Of a DNA stretch of 64,000 nucleotides, positions 24,901 through 36,022 are shown piece after piece. Each line of letters begins with the position of its first letter. Position 1 is the stretch's first letter. A program made the position numbers and the translations under genes. The notes under the pieces are model-generated. The model was not told where the DNA came from and ran no database searches. It was given only the letters and a program-made list of their open reading frames with translations. Source of the stretch: Notamacropus eugenii (lineage: Eukaryota; Chordata; Mammalia; Diprotodontia; Macropodidae); assembly GCF_028372415.1 (NCBI RefSeq), contig NC_092876.1:60474385-60538384 (forward strand), in the 5' to 3' direction.

Positions 24901-27383
24901 GCTCTCTACCCACTAGGCCAGGCCGATCTATACCATCAAAGGCAAGTTCCTGGCAAATGTTTTACACGATGAATTTTTAAAAAATCAAACAATGACTGAT
25001 GTTTAAATTCATTTGCTGGGCATTTGAATCTCCCCATAAACTGTATGTAATGGAAAGGTTAATAGATTGGAGTCTGAATAGCTGTGAAATCAGACGCTGT
25101 TCTGACACTCGGACAAGTCACTCTCTGGAAATCAGTTCCTCTACCGTGAAACAACAGGTCTGGACCGGAGAGATGAGGTCTCTTCCAGATCTAAACCTAC
25201 AATTACTTCCCCACTGAGGCATTTCTCCTCCTTCCTCCAGGCCAGGCTTTCTTCACTCCCCGATTCCCAGTACTCCTCATTTTTGTTCACGCCGCCCCCT
25301 GCCTAGATTTTTCTCCCTTCCTTCTTCCTCTTCCTAAGAAATTCCTATCCACCCTCAGATCCCATTTTAATGTCACTTCCCCCATAAAGCTTTCCTTGAC
25401 TCTCCCCTATCACAAGGACTTTGCCCTTTGACTTCACGTAGGACTTCATTTTTAACTCTGTAAGGTATCGACTTACTTTTCCCCTGAATCATTTCAATTT
25501 GTTTTGTAAGATAAAAGACATGACAAAAGCAAGAAAAACAAATTTTATCTTAGTAAAGACTCCATAATGACCACTGGACTGACTACACTTTCTTATTGAT
25601 GCATATCACAGTCATTTCTGGAATTCCACCACTCCAAATGAACCCCTCTCTCTGGCAAAAAAAAAAAAAACAAACCACAAACTCTCTAAGTATTTATCAT
25701 AGAATGTTGTATATTACAGCTTTCTGTCTTAAGTCCTTACTGGACCGTAAGTTACTTGGGAAGGGCCTTGTGTGTCTAAACTTTGTAAATCCTTCTGCTC
25801 TGAGAACACCAAGTATTTTAACTGTACTTCTCAAGTATGTCTAGTGCAAATTGTTAATGATTTCTAGGCAACCTTAAGAGAAAAAATTTTGTAAGGTTTT
25901 CCTTCTTTATTCCTCCTATACATAAGAATAAAGTTGTGTGTATTCTCCATGGGCTCAGGAGGTAACAGTGGCTGACAATAAAACCTGGGTCTAGAGAACA
26001 TCCTGAATTGTGGCTTTATGCTACGGCTCCACTTTCCCCAGGGATTTCGGAGAATCCTCCAACTGGAAGGTCCCACAACTCAAAGGTCACAAAGACCAAA
26101 CTGTATGTGAAGAACACCCATCACCACATCCCCAACAAGTGTTGTACAGACTTCGCTTGAGAAGCTCCACAGATGGAGTTAGCAAATTTCTCCTTACGAG
26201 GGAGCCATAATCTACCTCCCAGAAATTTCTGCTCATAGGACCAAGAGAAGAAATGCCATTTCTACACCTCTCTTCTAACCCCTAAGACAGTTACCATGCC
26301 CTCCCTCCACCTTTCCTCTTCTCTAGACTACACGTCTCCAACTTCTTGAACCAATCCTCCACTGGCCATGGTTTTCACTTCCTTCCCTGTCCTGGGTGGC
26401 TGTTTGTCAGCTTCCTTCCCCAAAACTGAGAGCTAGGACTGATCACAAAACCTCAGTGGACCAGTGACAGGGAAGTATGGGATTGTCACCTCCCTATCCA
26501 TCAATCTTTACTAAGCGCCTACTGTGCGCCAGGCCCCGTGGGCCAGGCCCTGTATGCCAGGCACTGTATGCCAGGCACTGTGCTATATAACCGAGATAGA
26601 AAAAGGGGCAAAAGGCAGTCTGAGCTCAACCAGCTTACAGTCTAATGGGGGAGACCACAAAGTGTATACAAACAGCAAACAGAGAGAGACAGACAGACAG
26701 AGAGACGCTGAGACAGAGAGAAAGTTAAGTAAGACAGGACAGAGAGAGACAGATAGAGAGGGACAGAAAGGACAGGCTAGATGTAGATGGCAAACAGATG
26801 TAAATGAATGACGGGCACACACACACTTATACGTATATGTAAGCATGTATGTAAATATACACATACATATGACAGAAGAGGAGATAAATAGAAAGATATA
26901 GAGACAGACATGGATGGACAGCTAGAGGGACATAGAGACAGAAATACAGACGGATGGATGGATAGGGACACAGGCATCTCTGCTCCTGCTTCTCTTAAGG
27001 CAGCCTAAAAATCAATCGTTTTCACTGACTCAAGTTGGGCTTGTGGTCCACTACGCCCCCCAGATCTCGACGGCGAAGTGGAGGGGGCCTCGGGACCGGA
27101 GGGGCAGGGCCTGGGTCCCCTCGGGTGGCTTGTTGGGCGGAGGGACGCCAGGCAGGGGCCGGGGCCTAGGCTTTGGGGCCGGGGCAGCGGAGGTCTCGGG
27201 TCGGGAGTCACATCCGGCCCGGGGTCCGGGTCCGGGTCCGGGTCGGGGCGCGCACCGACTGACCTTGAGCTCGCGGGCTGCCTGGACCTTGTGCCGGTAC
27301 ACGGAGTACAGGGCGGCGGCCACGGCCGAGCTGGTGCCCAGCAGGATGAGCTGGGCCGCCGAGGGCCTCCCGCCGGTGTCCAT
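18188..27383 (-). CDS. MUL1: MUL1, mitochondrial E3 ubiquitin/SUMO ligase 1 (four coding exons)
   Basis: Coding exons 27383-27264, 22931-22844, 21405-21285 and 18917-18188 join in frame to exactly 352 codons plus TAA, the human length. All three introns are GT-AG, with phases 0, 1 and 2. The product sits in the mitochondrial outer membrane: segment 1 at residues about 10-28 and segment 2 at about 239-259, with the BAM/GIDE domain between them facing the intermembrane space. The C-terminal RING faces the cytosol. RING ligands are visible: C302, C305, C317, H319, C323, C326, C336 and C339. The family ubiquitinates mitofusin and AKT, SUMOylates DRP1, and affects mitochondrial dynamics and NF-kB signalling. 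Identity to the remembered human protein is high throughout. No frameshift or missing key residue is seen. The expected neighbours CAMK2N1 and FAM43B were not found in this window. Confidence 0.97.
19971..20285 (+). repeat. WSINE-like SINE: tRNA head, RTE tail
   Basis: Full-length-looking. Head 'ggggcagctaggtggtacag' and B box 'gagttcaaatc', then 'gggcaagtcactcaacccc', then RTE-derived 'catctccagtcatcctgatg' and the 3' end 'atggtcttcttcggcaatga'. The same 3' end closes the RTE LINE at 30838. Confidence 0.8.
20390..20925 (+). repeat. L2 LINE 3' end in MUL1 intron 3
   Basis: 'gcaggatcaaatatgaactc', 'ctttgctatctttccagcct', 'ggaagcctttcccaggatcc', 'ttcttagcacaccaattggc': L2 order, antisense to MUL1. 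Confidence 0.7.
21285..21405 (-). CDS. MUL1: MUL1 exon 3
   Basis: 121 bp, acceptor cttcag|GAGCTG and donor CTCTG|gtgtgt. Encodes AVRSVKETLNSQFVENCK to NRTTHL, with split Gly and Trp codons at its ends. Nearly identical to human, as expected for the BAM/GIDE region. Confidence 0.96.
21406..22843 (-). other. MUL1 intron 2 with an antisense old L1
   Basis: 1.4 kb. 21640-22440 on the plus strand is a worn L1 ORF2 C-terminal region plus 3' end: traces of 'YHLSANW', 'QFGIMLTATTK', 'IFTAALF' and 'NNWGTAQQTVD' parallel the standard L1 tail. 22500-22620 is the old 'ctcaggaaggagagaaagg' repeat. Confidence 0.7.
22844..22931 (-). CDS. MUL1: MUL1 exon 2
   Basis: 88 bp, acceptor ccctag|GGAGCC and donor GAGG|gtatgc. 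Encodes GAKKIHLGEDLKSIL and on to YAVIE plus the first base of a split Gly codon. Start of the intermembrane-space region. Confidence 0.95.
26500..26990. repeat. Old repeat, short tandem duplication and GACAGA simple sequence
   Basis: 26500-26660 is the 'tactgtgcgccaggc' to 'agcttacagtctaatgggg' repeat. Within it 'tgtatgccaggcac' is duplicated in tandem (26550-26580). 26680-26990 is 'gagagacagacagacagag' grading into GATA and CATA runs. Confidence 0.7.
27221..27248 (+). promoter_or_regulatory. G-quadruplex-type run 16 bp inside intron 1
   Basis: Five G-runs (4, 3, 3, 3, 4) separated by TCC, TCC, TCC and TC give a textbook G-quadruplex pattern on the template strand of MUL1. It begins 15 nt past the exon 1 donor. 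Further G-runs occur at 27145-27190. Confidence 0.6.
27264..27383 (-). CDS. MUL1: MUL1 exon 1 (coding part)
   Basis: Forty codons from an ATG in strong context (gcgccATGG) to a phase-0 donor AAG|gtcagt. Encodes the N-terminus and first membrane segment (LILLGTSSAVAAALYSVY). The start is chosen because it gives the human-like N-terminus (MDTGGRPS versus MESGGRPS) and the family length. Confidence 0.95.
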
Positions 27384-27472
27384 GGCGCCTCCTCTGCGGC
27401 CTCCGCCTGGCCAACGCCGCCGCCCTCAGCCCGCACCGGAACCATAGAGACGCTCCGCCGCGGGAAGCCAGA

Positions 27473-27570
27473 GAGACCGGAAGGGGAGAAACCGGAAAAG
27501 GAGACCGGAAGGGGAGAAACCGGAAAAGGAGACCGGAAGGGGAGAAACCGGAAAAGGAGACCGGAAAGGG
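27473..27570 (+). repeat. 28-bp minisatellite of ETS motifs in the MUL1 promoter
   Basis: Three exact 28-bp units at 27473-27500, 27501-27528 and 27529-27556, then a partial fourth. Each unit holds one 'gaccggaagg' and one 'aaccggaaaa', giving seven evenly spaced ACCGGAA cores in one orientation, 90-187 bp upstream of the MUL1 ATG. On the gene strand the core reads TTCCGGT. Confidence 0.85.
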
Positions 27571-28030
27571 AGAGGACGATCTTCTTCCCCGCTCGCTCCG
27601 CAGCCCAGACTTTAGTGTCCGCGGTGGGGCCGCGTTGGCCGCCTCTGCCCCCTCACCTCCGTGCCCAATGTCTCTCCTACAGTAGTCTCCCTGTCTCCCT
27701 CCCCCTCTGTCCCCGTCTCCATTGCCACAGAATTACGGAGGTAAAAACCCCAGGCTTCCTCATGATGCGCAAGCGTTAGTCCAGGCCTCAGAGGCCTGCC
27801 CGGCACACGGAAGTCGTGCGTAAACGATCGTGCACCGTCCAGAAAGGTCAGAGAAGGATGACCCGTGGTCCCGCACGACCCTCGACGTCCTCAAGGTTGA
27901 ACAAGCTTCAGCAGCCCGGATGTCAGACCGCCCCTGAGGAAATAAACCCGGCCCGGGGCGCTCCGTGGGTAAACAGAGGCAGGCGCAGGTGGAGCAGGAG
28001 GATCTGCAAGTCACTCTCCGTCTCCCTAGC

Positions 28031-28860
28031 TAAGGGATGCCTAAGGCTCCGAAGGAAATGTTCACATCCCACGGGACGGGCGTGGGTCCTTTAAGGATAA
28101 CAGTAACCAAAAAGAAATCCGAAATCCCCCAAGAGGAAGGAGCTGTAAGAAGACTGGCGGTGAAGACAGAAGACAGAAGGGTCTCGGGGGCTGTCCGGCT
28201 GAGGGCCCTGAGAGCTCCAATTGTCTCCTGATAGACCAGATGGGGAGCGTTCCTGCTCAGACCCCCTGGGGAGTGGGCAGTTACATCTCCCACCTGTTTG
28301 GAGAGGCCTCTCAAGTTGGGAGCTTCGTCTGCCCCCGCTGCTCCCTCAAAACCAGGAAGATCTCCCTGGACCCTTCACTGGATAGTTGTCCTTCATATCC
28401 AAGAGGTGCTCCAGCTCTAACTTTGTCTGAGTCTACGAAATGGCAGAGATCAAATGAGCTCGCATTTGTAAAGCATTTTGGGAACCTTGGCCTTATCATC
28501 ATTTTGGCCTTCATCACCACCATCATCGTTATTGTTAATTACTATTATTATAGAAACAGGGATTGGAGGGCAGTAGTATATCAGAGAAAGCCCATCACAT
28601 TCCCTGGAAATTAGGTTCCCAGTGACTGTCTTTGGGCCACTAGGGGGCAGTGACGGCCCAGGGATGCTGAGAGCATCCACACCTGGGGAAGATGTGGGTT
28701 TCTACCAGGTCTGCAGAAGAGGAGAGACCGTTAAGGAGAGAAAGACCTATGGTGCTGCCTTTGTTCCATCCTCTCATCCTCCTGGTCTCTGGGCCCTCTT
28801 CGGCCCCTGCTTTGCTCTATGACTAGCCCACAGTCATTGCTTCACCTCCTGGTGCCTACA
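28031..28860. other. Upstream of MUL1, no gene seen
   Basis: Mostly unique-looking. 28445-28545 resembles a MIR tail ('gagatcaaatgagctcgcat', 'gtaaagcattttgggaac') followed by a short ATT/ATC-rich run. No FAM43B-like coding sequence is present. Confidence 0.4.
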
Positions 28861-29110
28861 GAATTGTAGACTGAAAGCTAGAGGGGGACTTAGAAGACCA
28901 TCGGGTCCCACTGCCCTCATCTTACAAATTAAGAAATGGAGGCTAAGAGAATTTAAGTGATTTGTCTAAGGTCCCAGTAATGCCAGTGCCTCTCCTGCTA
29001 GTCTGACTCCTTCATTTTCCAAAGGAGGAGACTAAGGCATAAAGAGGGTCAGTGACTTGGCCAAAGTCATAAAACTGGTCAGTATGAAACAGAAAATCAA
29101 CTCCAAATTT
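28861..29110 (-). repeat. MIR-type SINEs with a single tail
   Basis: 28861-29000 reads 'gaaagctagagggggactta' then 'atggaggctaagagaattta': one tail unit followed by the reverse core, a useful unexpanded control for the 33-bp arrays. 29010-29110 is a second reverse core scrap. Confidence 0.6.
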
Positions 29111-29522
29111 CCTGATTGCCAGTGAAAGACTCCTCTGTGCCCAGCTCTGGAAAGTAACCAAGAATTTTGAAGGCAGAAGACAGTGGAATCATTCAAATGG
29201 CAAGAAAATGAGTTAGCCCTAGACCTGATGTTAGGAAGCTTTGGTTCTTATCCCTTGGGAGTTTCTTCATAATATGCAAGTATGAGTCCACAAGTCATCA
29301 GTCTGTTCAAATTTTTTATTACGGACCAAATTCCCAACCACCACCACCCAGTTTTCATTGTCCTTCCTTGTGCCCATATTTGCACTGAAATCACTGGACT
29401 ATAGATAAAGGTTGAATTCGTTTGGCACCTTTTGTCAAATTCTTAATAAAATTTCTCAACAATTGAATTTGGCTTGTTTCCCCATCACCAGGATTTCCCT
29501 GGGAACACATGTCTTGACAACA
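29111..29522. other. Intergenic, no gene seen
   Basis: No family recognised. Confidence 0.35.
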
Positions 29523-29770
29523 GATGTTAGATAGATAGACAGATAGACAGACAGACACAGAGATACATAGTTACATAGATGTAGATAGATACATAGATAG
29601 ATGAATAAATCAATCAATAAATTAATGGATAAATAAAAGGAAAAGAAAATTACCCTCAGCTTATATGTAAGCAAGCACTCAGGCTAGCAAAACAGCATGT
29701 ATGTATGTATGTATACATATATGCACATGCATATGCATATGCATATATGTGTGCATGTGTCTGTATGAAA
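29523..29770. repeat. GATA/GACA and ATGT simple repeats
   Basis: 'tagatagatagacagataga' at 29523-29640 and 'atgtatgtatgtatgtatac' with 'catatgcatatgcatatgc' at 29696-29765. Confidence 0.85.
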
Positions 29771-30352
29771 TCAGGCCTTATCTAACCTGACAAAAATTTA
29801 CAAAGAATCCACTGCAAATCAAGATCACTCTCCTTACTTCTCCAGGAGAACTCTGCCTTCTAAGTACCCTGGGTATTAGGTAGGATTTCTCATTAAGAGA
29901 ATTGATTTCCCTCACCCCAGGACCTACACTGTCCACATCACTCACAGTACTATGAAGGACAAGGTAAGTCTCACTCTTCCACATCATGGTTCTGACCCTT
30001 AACTGCTCCTAATTGTTATAGAGACTCTACCACTTGGTCCTCTTTATCTGGTTCTCATTCCCTGGAGGAGCTAAATGTTTCTCCTTAGGAACTGCATTAT
30101 GGGCAACCGTTCCTTCAAGAAATTGAGTCCAGGTCTGGGACTGGAGAGCCATCACCTCTCTAGGTTTCTCTATTTTCCTTCTCTCCTGTCACTGGAGGTT
30201 GTACATAGCCCTCTTTTAAAGATCAAGCACAGGGATGTGGCTCAGGTACAGGAACTAGCCCTGAATCATCAATCATCCTCAATATGGTATTAACAAGACA
30301 AAAATCCAGTATAAAACAACTGCTCAGCGTATCACAGGGACATCAGGCAGAC
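29771..30352. other. Intergenic, no gene seen
   Basis: No recognised repeat or coding family. Confidence 0.35.
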
Positions 30353-30480
30353 AACAGTCATTAATAAGATTTTACTATATTCCAAGCACTGTGCTAAGCA
30401 CTGGGATTACAAATAAAAGTAGAAAAGCAATCCTTGCCTTAGGGAGCTTATATTCTAATGAAGATATAAAATGCACACTC
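30353..30480 (+). repeat. Old interspersed repeat
   Basis: 'attccaagcactgtgctaag', 'ccttgccttagggagctta' and 'tattctaatgaagatataa' follow the unnamed family listed at 2515. 30481-30634 is unassigned. Confidence 0.55.
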
Positions 30481-30634
30481 TCTTTTTCAAAAAGACACAG
30501 AGTGGAAAGATATCATCAAAACCATGGGAGGAAATCTCATCACTGAGTGAAACAAGAACTCTAGACAAGGGGAAGTTATACTTTGTCTAGAAATTGACCT
30601 TCGTAAGGAAATATTGCAACTTATAATACAAAGA

Positions 30635-30805
30635 AACAGGTCTCTTCCTGGGGGATGTGTGGCACATTTGGGGGCCATCTCCAGTTGTTCTGATCTATTC
30701 TTGCTGCTGGACCCAGACGGCTCTGCCCTCACTTAAATTTAATTCATTTGCAAGTCATGGCAACGTCATGGACCTCTTCAAGAACAAAGGACAAACAACA
30801 AATAA
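30635..30805 (+). repeat. RTE-tailed SINE, 3' part
   Basis: 'ggccatctccagttgttctg', 'ggacccagacggctctgcc', 'cacttaaatttaattcattt', 'atggacctcttcaagaacaa' and 'aggacaaacaac'. Its 3' end faces the 3' end of the RTE LINE that starts at 30838, leaving about 30 bp between them. Confidence 0.7.
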
Positions 30806-30837
30806 CTTGGCACATCTGCTACCCTCAAGTTCTATGA

Positions 30838-31985
30838 CAGATTGATTGGCTGATTGTTGTCCTTCATGCTCCAAGAGGACCAAAATGGCATCACTATGTT
30901 GGAGTCAAGGTACAGTGTGTCCAACTGTGGCTGATAAGACCAATATGAGTTTGGAAGGCTCTACCACAGGTCAGGCAAAAATAGTCCATTTGAACATTTG
31001 GAGGGGAGATGTATCCAAATTTGTGCAGCTCACATTTCTTTTGAACTACTACAATTTTGCTTTACTCATAGAACATAGTGCTTTCTTTGATGTGGGCAGG
31101 ATATGCTAGACAGTCTTGTGCCAACATCTTCCATATCTCACAATCAGTTCAAAGTTCTGCAGAGAGATATTGAGAATGTCATTTCTTCTGACCACCATGT
31201 GAGCATTTGCCTTGTGTGAGTTCTCCTTAAAAGTCTTTTAGGCAAACATACATTTGGCATTCAACAACATGGCCAACCCATCAGAGTTGTGCTCTCTGCA
31301 GCAGAATGTTTGAACTTTTGGCAGTTCAGCTCAAGAAAGGACCTCAGCGTCCAGTACCTTAGCTTGCCAGGTGATTGTCAGAATCTTCCCAAGACAATTC
31401 AAGTGGAAGTGATTCAGTTTCCTGGCATGGCACTGTCCAGGTTTCACAGGCATACAACAATGAAGTCAGCACAAAGGCTCTGCAGGCCTTCAGTTCTATA
31501 GGCAGCTTAATACCTCTTCTCTCCTGCACTTTCTTCAGAGCCTCCCAAACACTGAGCTAGTTGTAGCAATGTACACATCAACCTCATCATCCTTGTCACA
31601 TGCAAAACCTGTGGGCCACAGGCTGTTGCAACACACCAAAGGATTTGCTCTACCTACAAAGAATGTTTTCCTCTACATTTTTTGCAGGCCAACAGAAATC
31701 CTCTGGCAGGCTACAAGCAGCCAGAGGGCCATAAATGGCCCACAGGTTGCAGGTTGTGCAGGCCTGCTATATGTGTACATCCCTTGAAAGTATACTGTCA
31801 AGGTAAGAGAACTTATCAACAGCATTCAAAAATTTTCCATTTCCTGTAATCAATGGTTCCACATATGGATGGTGTGGTGTTGGCTGGTGGAGAACCTCTG
31901 TTTTCTTGGTGTTAATTGTCAGGCCAAAATTAGCATAAGCAGCAGAGGGTCATTCCATACTCTACAGGATTTTGAGGTAGGTACA
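30838..31985 (-). mobile_element. RTE-clade LINE, 3' third, with zinc-finger relic
   Basis: Read on the minus strand the order is: a reverse-transcriptase connection region ('FGLTI', 'TKKTEVLHQPTP', 'PYVEPLITGNG', 'NAVDKFSYL'), 'DDEVDVYIATTSSVFGRL', 'CETWTV', 'WVGHVV', then 'GELTQGKCSHGGQKK' and finally 'CLTCGRAFQTHIGLISHSWT', a C2H2 zinc finger. This is the layout of zinc-finger-ended endonuclease/RT proteins of non-LTR elements. Several in-frame stops break it and it is split by the element at 31597-31776. The 3' end 'ggtcctcttggagcatgaag' matches the tail of nearby SINEs. Confidence 0.7.
31597..31776. mobile_element. Short palindromic DNA transposon in the RTE LINE
   Basis: Right end 'caggttgtgcaggcctgct' and left end 'gcaaaacctgtgggccacag' are inverted repeats of an 'aggcctgcacaacctg' type. 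Interior has 'tttgctctacctacaaagaa'. The RTE frame breaks off on one side (…LSRDVHI) and resumes on the other (DDEVDV), so the insertion is clear. About 180 bp, no transposase. Confidence 0.6.
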
Positions 31986-32440
31986 AATGGTAAAATGATA
32001 TGGGTGATATCTTTTGACTCAAGTATAAATTGTATTTAAGTGAGGCAGAGCTGCTTGAAGTCATCAACCTCACTCTCTTTTCTAAAGTCATCAAAGTCCA
32101 GGGTCAAGACAAATATCAAGACAACTAGTAATGGCTCAGGATGCAGTGGATGACCTGGCATCTTCAATATCTGACTAAGCTCTAAGTGCTCCACAACACC
32201 GACTTCAGCTACCTTCATAGCTGTTGGAATACATTGTTGCCATCTGCCTGTTTCACTGGGGGAAGTCTTCACATGCTTGGAGTAGACACCCCCATAGCTC
32301 ACTGATAGGTCTGAGGCCTGTTGGTTATCCTCAACCTGGTTTAGCCTATCCACTAAAACAGCTTACCAGGATGTGGCCACTATGCATGCTACAGCTTCTT
32401 GAAGCCAGGTTGGACACCAAAGGTTGAAAGCAGCCCTGAA
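31985..32440 (-). repeat. RTE-tailed SINE-like element without tRNA head
   Basis: Minus strand reads 'gcttcaagaagctgtagcat', 'agcttaccagg' counterpart 'cctggtaagctgttttagtg', 'gtgaagacttcccccagtg', 'cacttagagcttagtcagat', 'cctcacttaaatacaatt'. A plus-strand copy at 61290 shares this whole order. I do not recognise the head as a tRNA or 7SL. Confidence 0.65.
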
Positions 32441-33718
32441 AAGGACTCGGCCTCCCTTACACTAGAGGTACTAGTCTTCCCTGGACACCCATACACTCTT
32501 CTGTGACAGATACTGATACATAAGCTATGGTTATTACTGATAAGAAAAAGTGGCTGATAACTTCATTTCCTGCAAATACTTAGAACAAAGAAAGAGGCTG
32601 TCTAGTCCACACATGAGTACATAGCATGGTAATGTTACCAGGCAAGGATTCCAGTCAATAGGGAATGAATTAACATAGAGTGCATTGGGGATAAACAGAT
32701 GTGGGGATGAAGCAAACAGACATAAGGAGACAAGATCACAAAACCATCTAGAATGTTAATGTAATGTAGAATGGTATGACCATGACATAACCAAGACCTT
32801 GCTCCTGGGCTGTGGTGAGAAGTCCCAATCATTCTCAAGTCTGCTGTGGGAAATCCCAGGAGAATCCATTCCAAGAGGCAAATGATGGCACACCTTAAAT
32901 GCTTATTACTGGAACCGTGCATTCCAATGCAATTGTCATTCATTGGTTGTGCTGGAGAAAGCAGAGAGACTAAACTATAACTCCCTGGAAACACAGGTTA
33001 GAGCACTTGTATTTGGGTGCAGGAAATATTTTACTTCTTGAGTCCCTTTCTTGAGTAACACTGGAGCTTTTACAACAGAATATTTACTTCAAAAAATAAT
33101 TTTAAAAATATAGAAACTAACTCCCCCAATATATAGGAGGAATGACCCTTTTAGAATCCCTTTCCTCTACCCCCTCCCTCTTCCCTTTCCTCTCACCACC
33201 ACCTCAGTCTCCAGGAAGGGGAAAAGAATTAAGTTCATAGGTTAGCTCGGTTCTCATATGGCACAGTCTGAGTTCCAAACCCCCACCCAGGCCCCCCTCC
33301 CACCCCAAAAGTTCCAGTTTCAGGCACCCTGGCTTTTCAGAACTTCCATGTGGGTCTGACTAACTACAATCCTGGCTCCAAGATCACCATGGGTCAATCA
33401 CCCAGGTCCTATAAGGACAAACGAAAGAGGACAGAAACAAACACCACCAAACAAACATCACAAAGCTGGGGTAAAAGAGAGGGACTATGGGGAGAAGAGT
33501 CCTTCCCTTCTCTCAGAATCTGTTCATCATGCTCACCCTGAGCCTAAGAGTTGCCAAAAGCAGCAGAAAGAGGGTGATAGATAAGAATTCAGATGAAAAA
33601 GACACATAAGGGAACAGATAAACTTGCACAAATAACTGTCATTGGCAACTAGTCAAAAATTTCTGGAAACAGTCTCGCAGAAATTCTGTTTAGATCAACA
33701 TTTCACCCCAAAAACCCT
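32441..33718. other. Intergenic, no gene seen
   Basis: No family identified in 32441-33060. 33120-33330 is C/T-rich. 33330-33560 has an unremarkable open frame. The region could hide an old LTR or unique DNA. Confidence 0.35.
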
Positions 33719-33911
33719 TGGTGTCAAACTCAGACAAAAAAGGGGGCTCCACTAAACCATGCATAAGGATCCTTGCTGGCTGCGTATTGACTTAGAAAAC
33801 CACATATTACTATATCTATATTCTATTGTATTTTTATTTGTTTTGCTAAATATTTCCCAATGACATTTTAATCTTTCAGTTGGAGTCCACACAGCTGCAT
33901 GTTTGCCACAC
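33719..33911. mobile_element. hAT-like short DNA transposon
   Basis: Left end 'tggtgtcaaactcag', then 'taaaccatgcataaggatcc', 'attgacttagaaaaccacat', 'aaatatttcccaatgacatt', and right end 'gcatgtttgccacacc': worn inverted repeats of a 'ggtgtcaaac' type. About 190 bp. Confidence 0.5.
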
Positions 33912-33967
33912 CTCTGCCAAATGAAATCCCAAATGAATGTGTGACCCAGATATAAAAGATCATATCA

Positions 33968-34120
33968 TTCGTTGTTCCTTCGTTTTCAAAGAGAATCAAT
34001 GACATCGTAAGGGCGTGAACTGGATACGAGGGGGGCAGAGCTGCACAAAGTCATCAGCCACCTTCCTCCTGAAGACCTGTGGTAAGACAAAGGTCAAGAC
34101 AACTGGCCAACCATATCACT
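33968..34120 (-). repeat. RTE-tailed SINE-like element, 3' part
   Basis: 'ttgttccttcgttttcaaag', 'cagagctgcacaaagtcatc' : same 3' region as 31985-32440 in the same orientation, truncated. Confidence 0.6.
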
Positions 34121-34124
34121 AGCA

Positions 34125-35225
34125 AAAGTTAGAGGAGCTTAGAAGGAGACAACTTTCACAGCCATGGAGAAAGGAAGAGTTCTTAACCAAACACTGAATA
34201 GATAGGATAATGGGAGATAAAAACAGACAATATTGATTATGTAAAATTGAAATGCTTCTGCACAAACAAAATAAACCAGTTAAAATTAGAAGGGAAACAT
34301 TAACTGGGGGGAAGTCTTTGCATCATTTATCTGATAAAGACCTAGTAACACGTCGATATATGCACATACATGTATGTGTATATGTATGTATAGAATGTAT
34401 TCAAATGTATGAGAGCCAGAGTCATTCTGCAATAGATAAATTGTCAAAGGATATGAACAGGCAGGTCTTAAAGGATGAAACCCAAGTTAACAGCCATATT
34501 AAAAAATGCTTTTAGATCGGCAAAGATAATCAGAAAGAAAAATGATCGTTGTTGCAAGGAATGTGGAAAGACAGTCATGCTGATGAGATATTGATGAAAC
34601 TATAAATTGGAAAGTGATTTGGAACTGTACTCAAAAAACGTCACTAAACTGGGTATAACCTTTGAATTAGCCACAGGCTTATACCCCAAAGAGATCAAAT
34701 AAAGAGGAAAAGGACGCATATGTGCAAAAATATAGCAGCATTGTTCATTGTCACAAAGAACTAGAAACTAAAGGATTGTCTTTCAACAGGGAAATGGTGG
34801 AACAAATTATGGTATGTGACCATAATAGGAATATTATTGTGCTATAAGTAATGACAAAAAGGATGATTTCAGAGAAATCTGGGGAGGTTTATATGAACTG
34901 ATACAGAGCAAAGTAACCACAACAAAGAGAATAATTTATATAATAATATCAACATTGTAAAGAAAAACTCTGAAAGGCTTAAGAAATATTAACAATGCAA
35001 TGAATTACTCAAACACCATAGGACCAACGGTGAAGTCTGCTACCCATCTTCTGACAGAGGTAATAACTCCAGGTGCAGAATGAGACATATATTTTCAAAC
35101 ATGGACAATGTGTGGATCTTATTTTTGACTGGTGGCGGGGGGTGGAGTGGTGTCTAGCAATAGTAATGACAAAAAAGAGAAGTAAATGAAAAAGAGAGTC
35201 ATTGAAGTATTTTTAAAATTCACAC
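34125..35225 (+). mobile_element. L1 3' part (copy 1)
   Basis: Worn ORF2 C-terminal codons ('KLKCF..NKINQLKLEGK' region, 'SLHHLSDKDL', 'DKLSKDMNRQVLKDET') and a 3' UTR. An inserted CATA/TGTA simple run lies near 34360-34395. Stops throughout. Confidence 0.65.
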
Positions 35226-36022
35226 AAGAAAATCTGAAAGGAAGTAGACAAGCAAGACAGCTTTGAAAGTTAATGGTTGGTACACCCAAAGGACTATAAA
35301 ACTGTGCCTACCCTTTGATCCAGCAAAACTATTATTAGGTCTGTATCCCAAAGAGAGCATAAAAAAGGGGGGGAAAGAACTTACATGTACAAAAATATTT
35401 AGAGCATCTCTTTTTGTAGTGGCAAAGAACTGGAAAATGAAGGGATGCCTATCAATCGAGAAATAGCTGAACAAGTTGTGGTATATGAATGTAATGGAAT
35501 GCTATTGTGCTCTAAAAAATAATGAGCAGACAGATTTCAGAAAAACCTGGAAAGACTTATGTGAATCGATGCTGAGTGAAATGAGCAGAACCGGGAGAAC
35601 ACTGTACACAGTAACAGCAACATTGTGGGATGACCAATGTTGATAATTAGCTCTTCTCAGCAATACAAGGATCTAAGTGTTCTAAGTCAATTCCAAAAGA
35701 CTCATCATGGAAAATGCTATCCACATCCAGAGAAAGAGCTATGGAGTTTGAATACAGACCAAATCATACTATTTTCTCTCTCTCTTTTGTTTTTTCTTTC
35801 TTGAGGTTTTTTCCTTTTATTTTGTTCCTTCTTTCACAACATGACTAATGTAGAAATATGTTTAATAGCATTATAAAGTATAGCTATATCAGATTACATG
35901 CTGTTTGGGGGAGGAGAGAAGTGAGGGAGGGAGAAAAAATTTAGAATTCAAAATCTTATAAAAGTGAATGTTGAAAACTATCTTTGCATGTAATTGGAAA
36001 AAATGAAATACTACTAACTGGG
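35226..36022 (+). mobile_element. L1 3' end (copy 2)
   Basis: ORF2 end codons 'CLPFDPAKLLLGLYPKES', 'TKIFRASLFVVAKNWKMK', 'GCLSIEK', then the 3' UTR 'catccagagaaagagctatg', 'tttcacaacatgactaatgt', 'gaaaactatctttgcatgta'. 5'-truncated. Confidence 0.8.

Larger units (their letters stand above)
22932..27263 (-). other. MUL1 intron 1 and its repeats
   Basis: 4.3 kb. Plus-strand L2-type tails at 23470-23580 and 25725-25835, MIR copies at 23825-23910, 24119-24320 and 25060-25200, a reverse MIR core at 24385-24500, an old unnamed repeat at 24535-24660, an L2 3' end at 25230-25500, a minus-strand CR1/L3 end at 26265-26500, and a GACA-rich simple repeat at 26680-26990. No exon-like sequence was seen. 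Confidence 0.65.
27040..28030 (-). promoter_or_regulatory. CpG-rich MUL1 promoter region
   Basis: CpG density rises sharply from about 27040 and falls after 28030, covering exon 1, the start of intron 1 and about 650 bp upstream. No TATA box lies near the likely start. ETS-type ACCGGAA motifs are concentrated at 27473-27570. An NRF1-like 'tgcgcaagcg' at 27766-27775 would suit a mitochondrial gene, but it is a single imperfect match. The transcription start is not defined; about 27450-27480 is my guess. Confidence 0.7.
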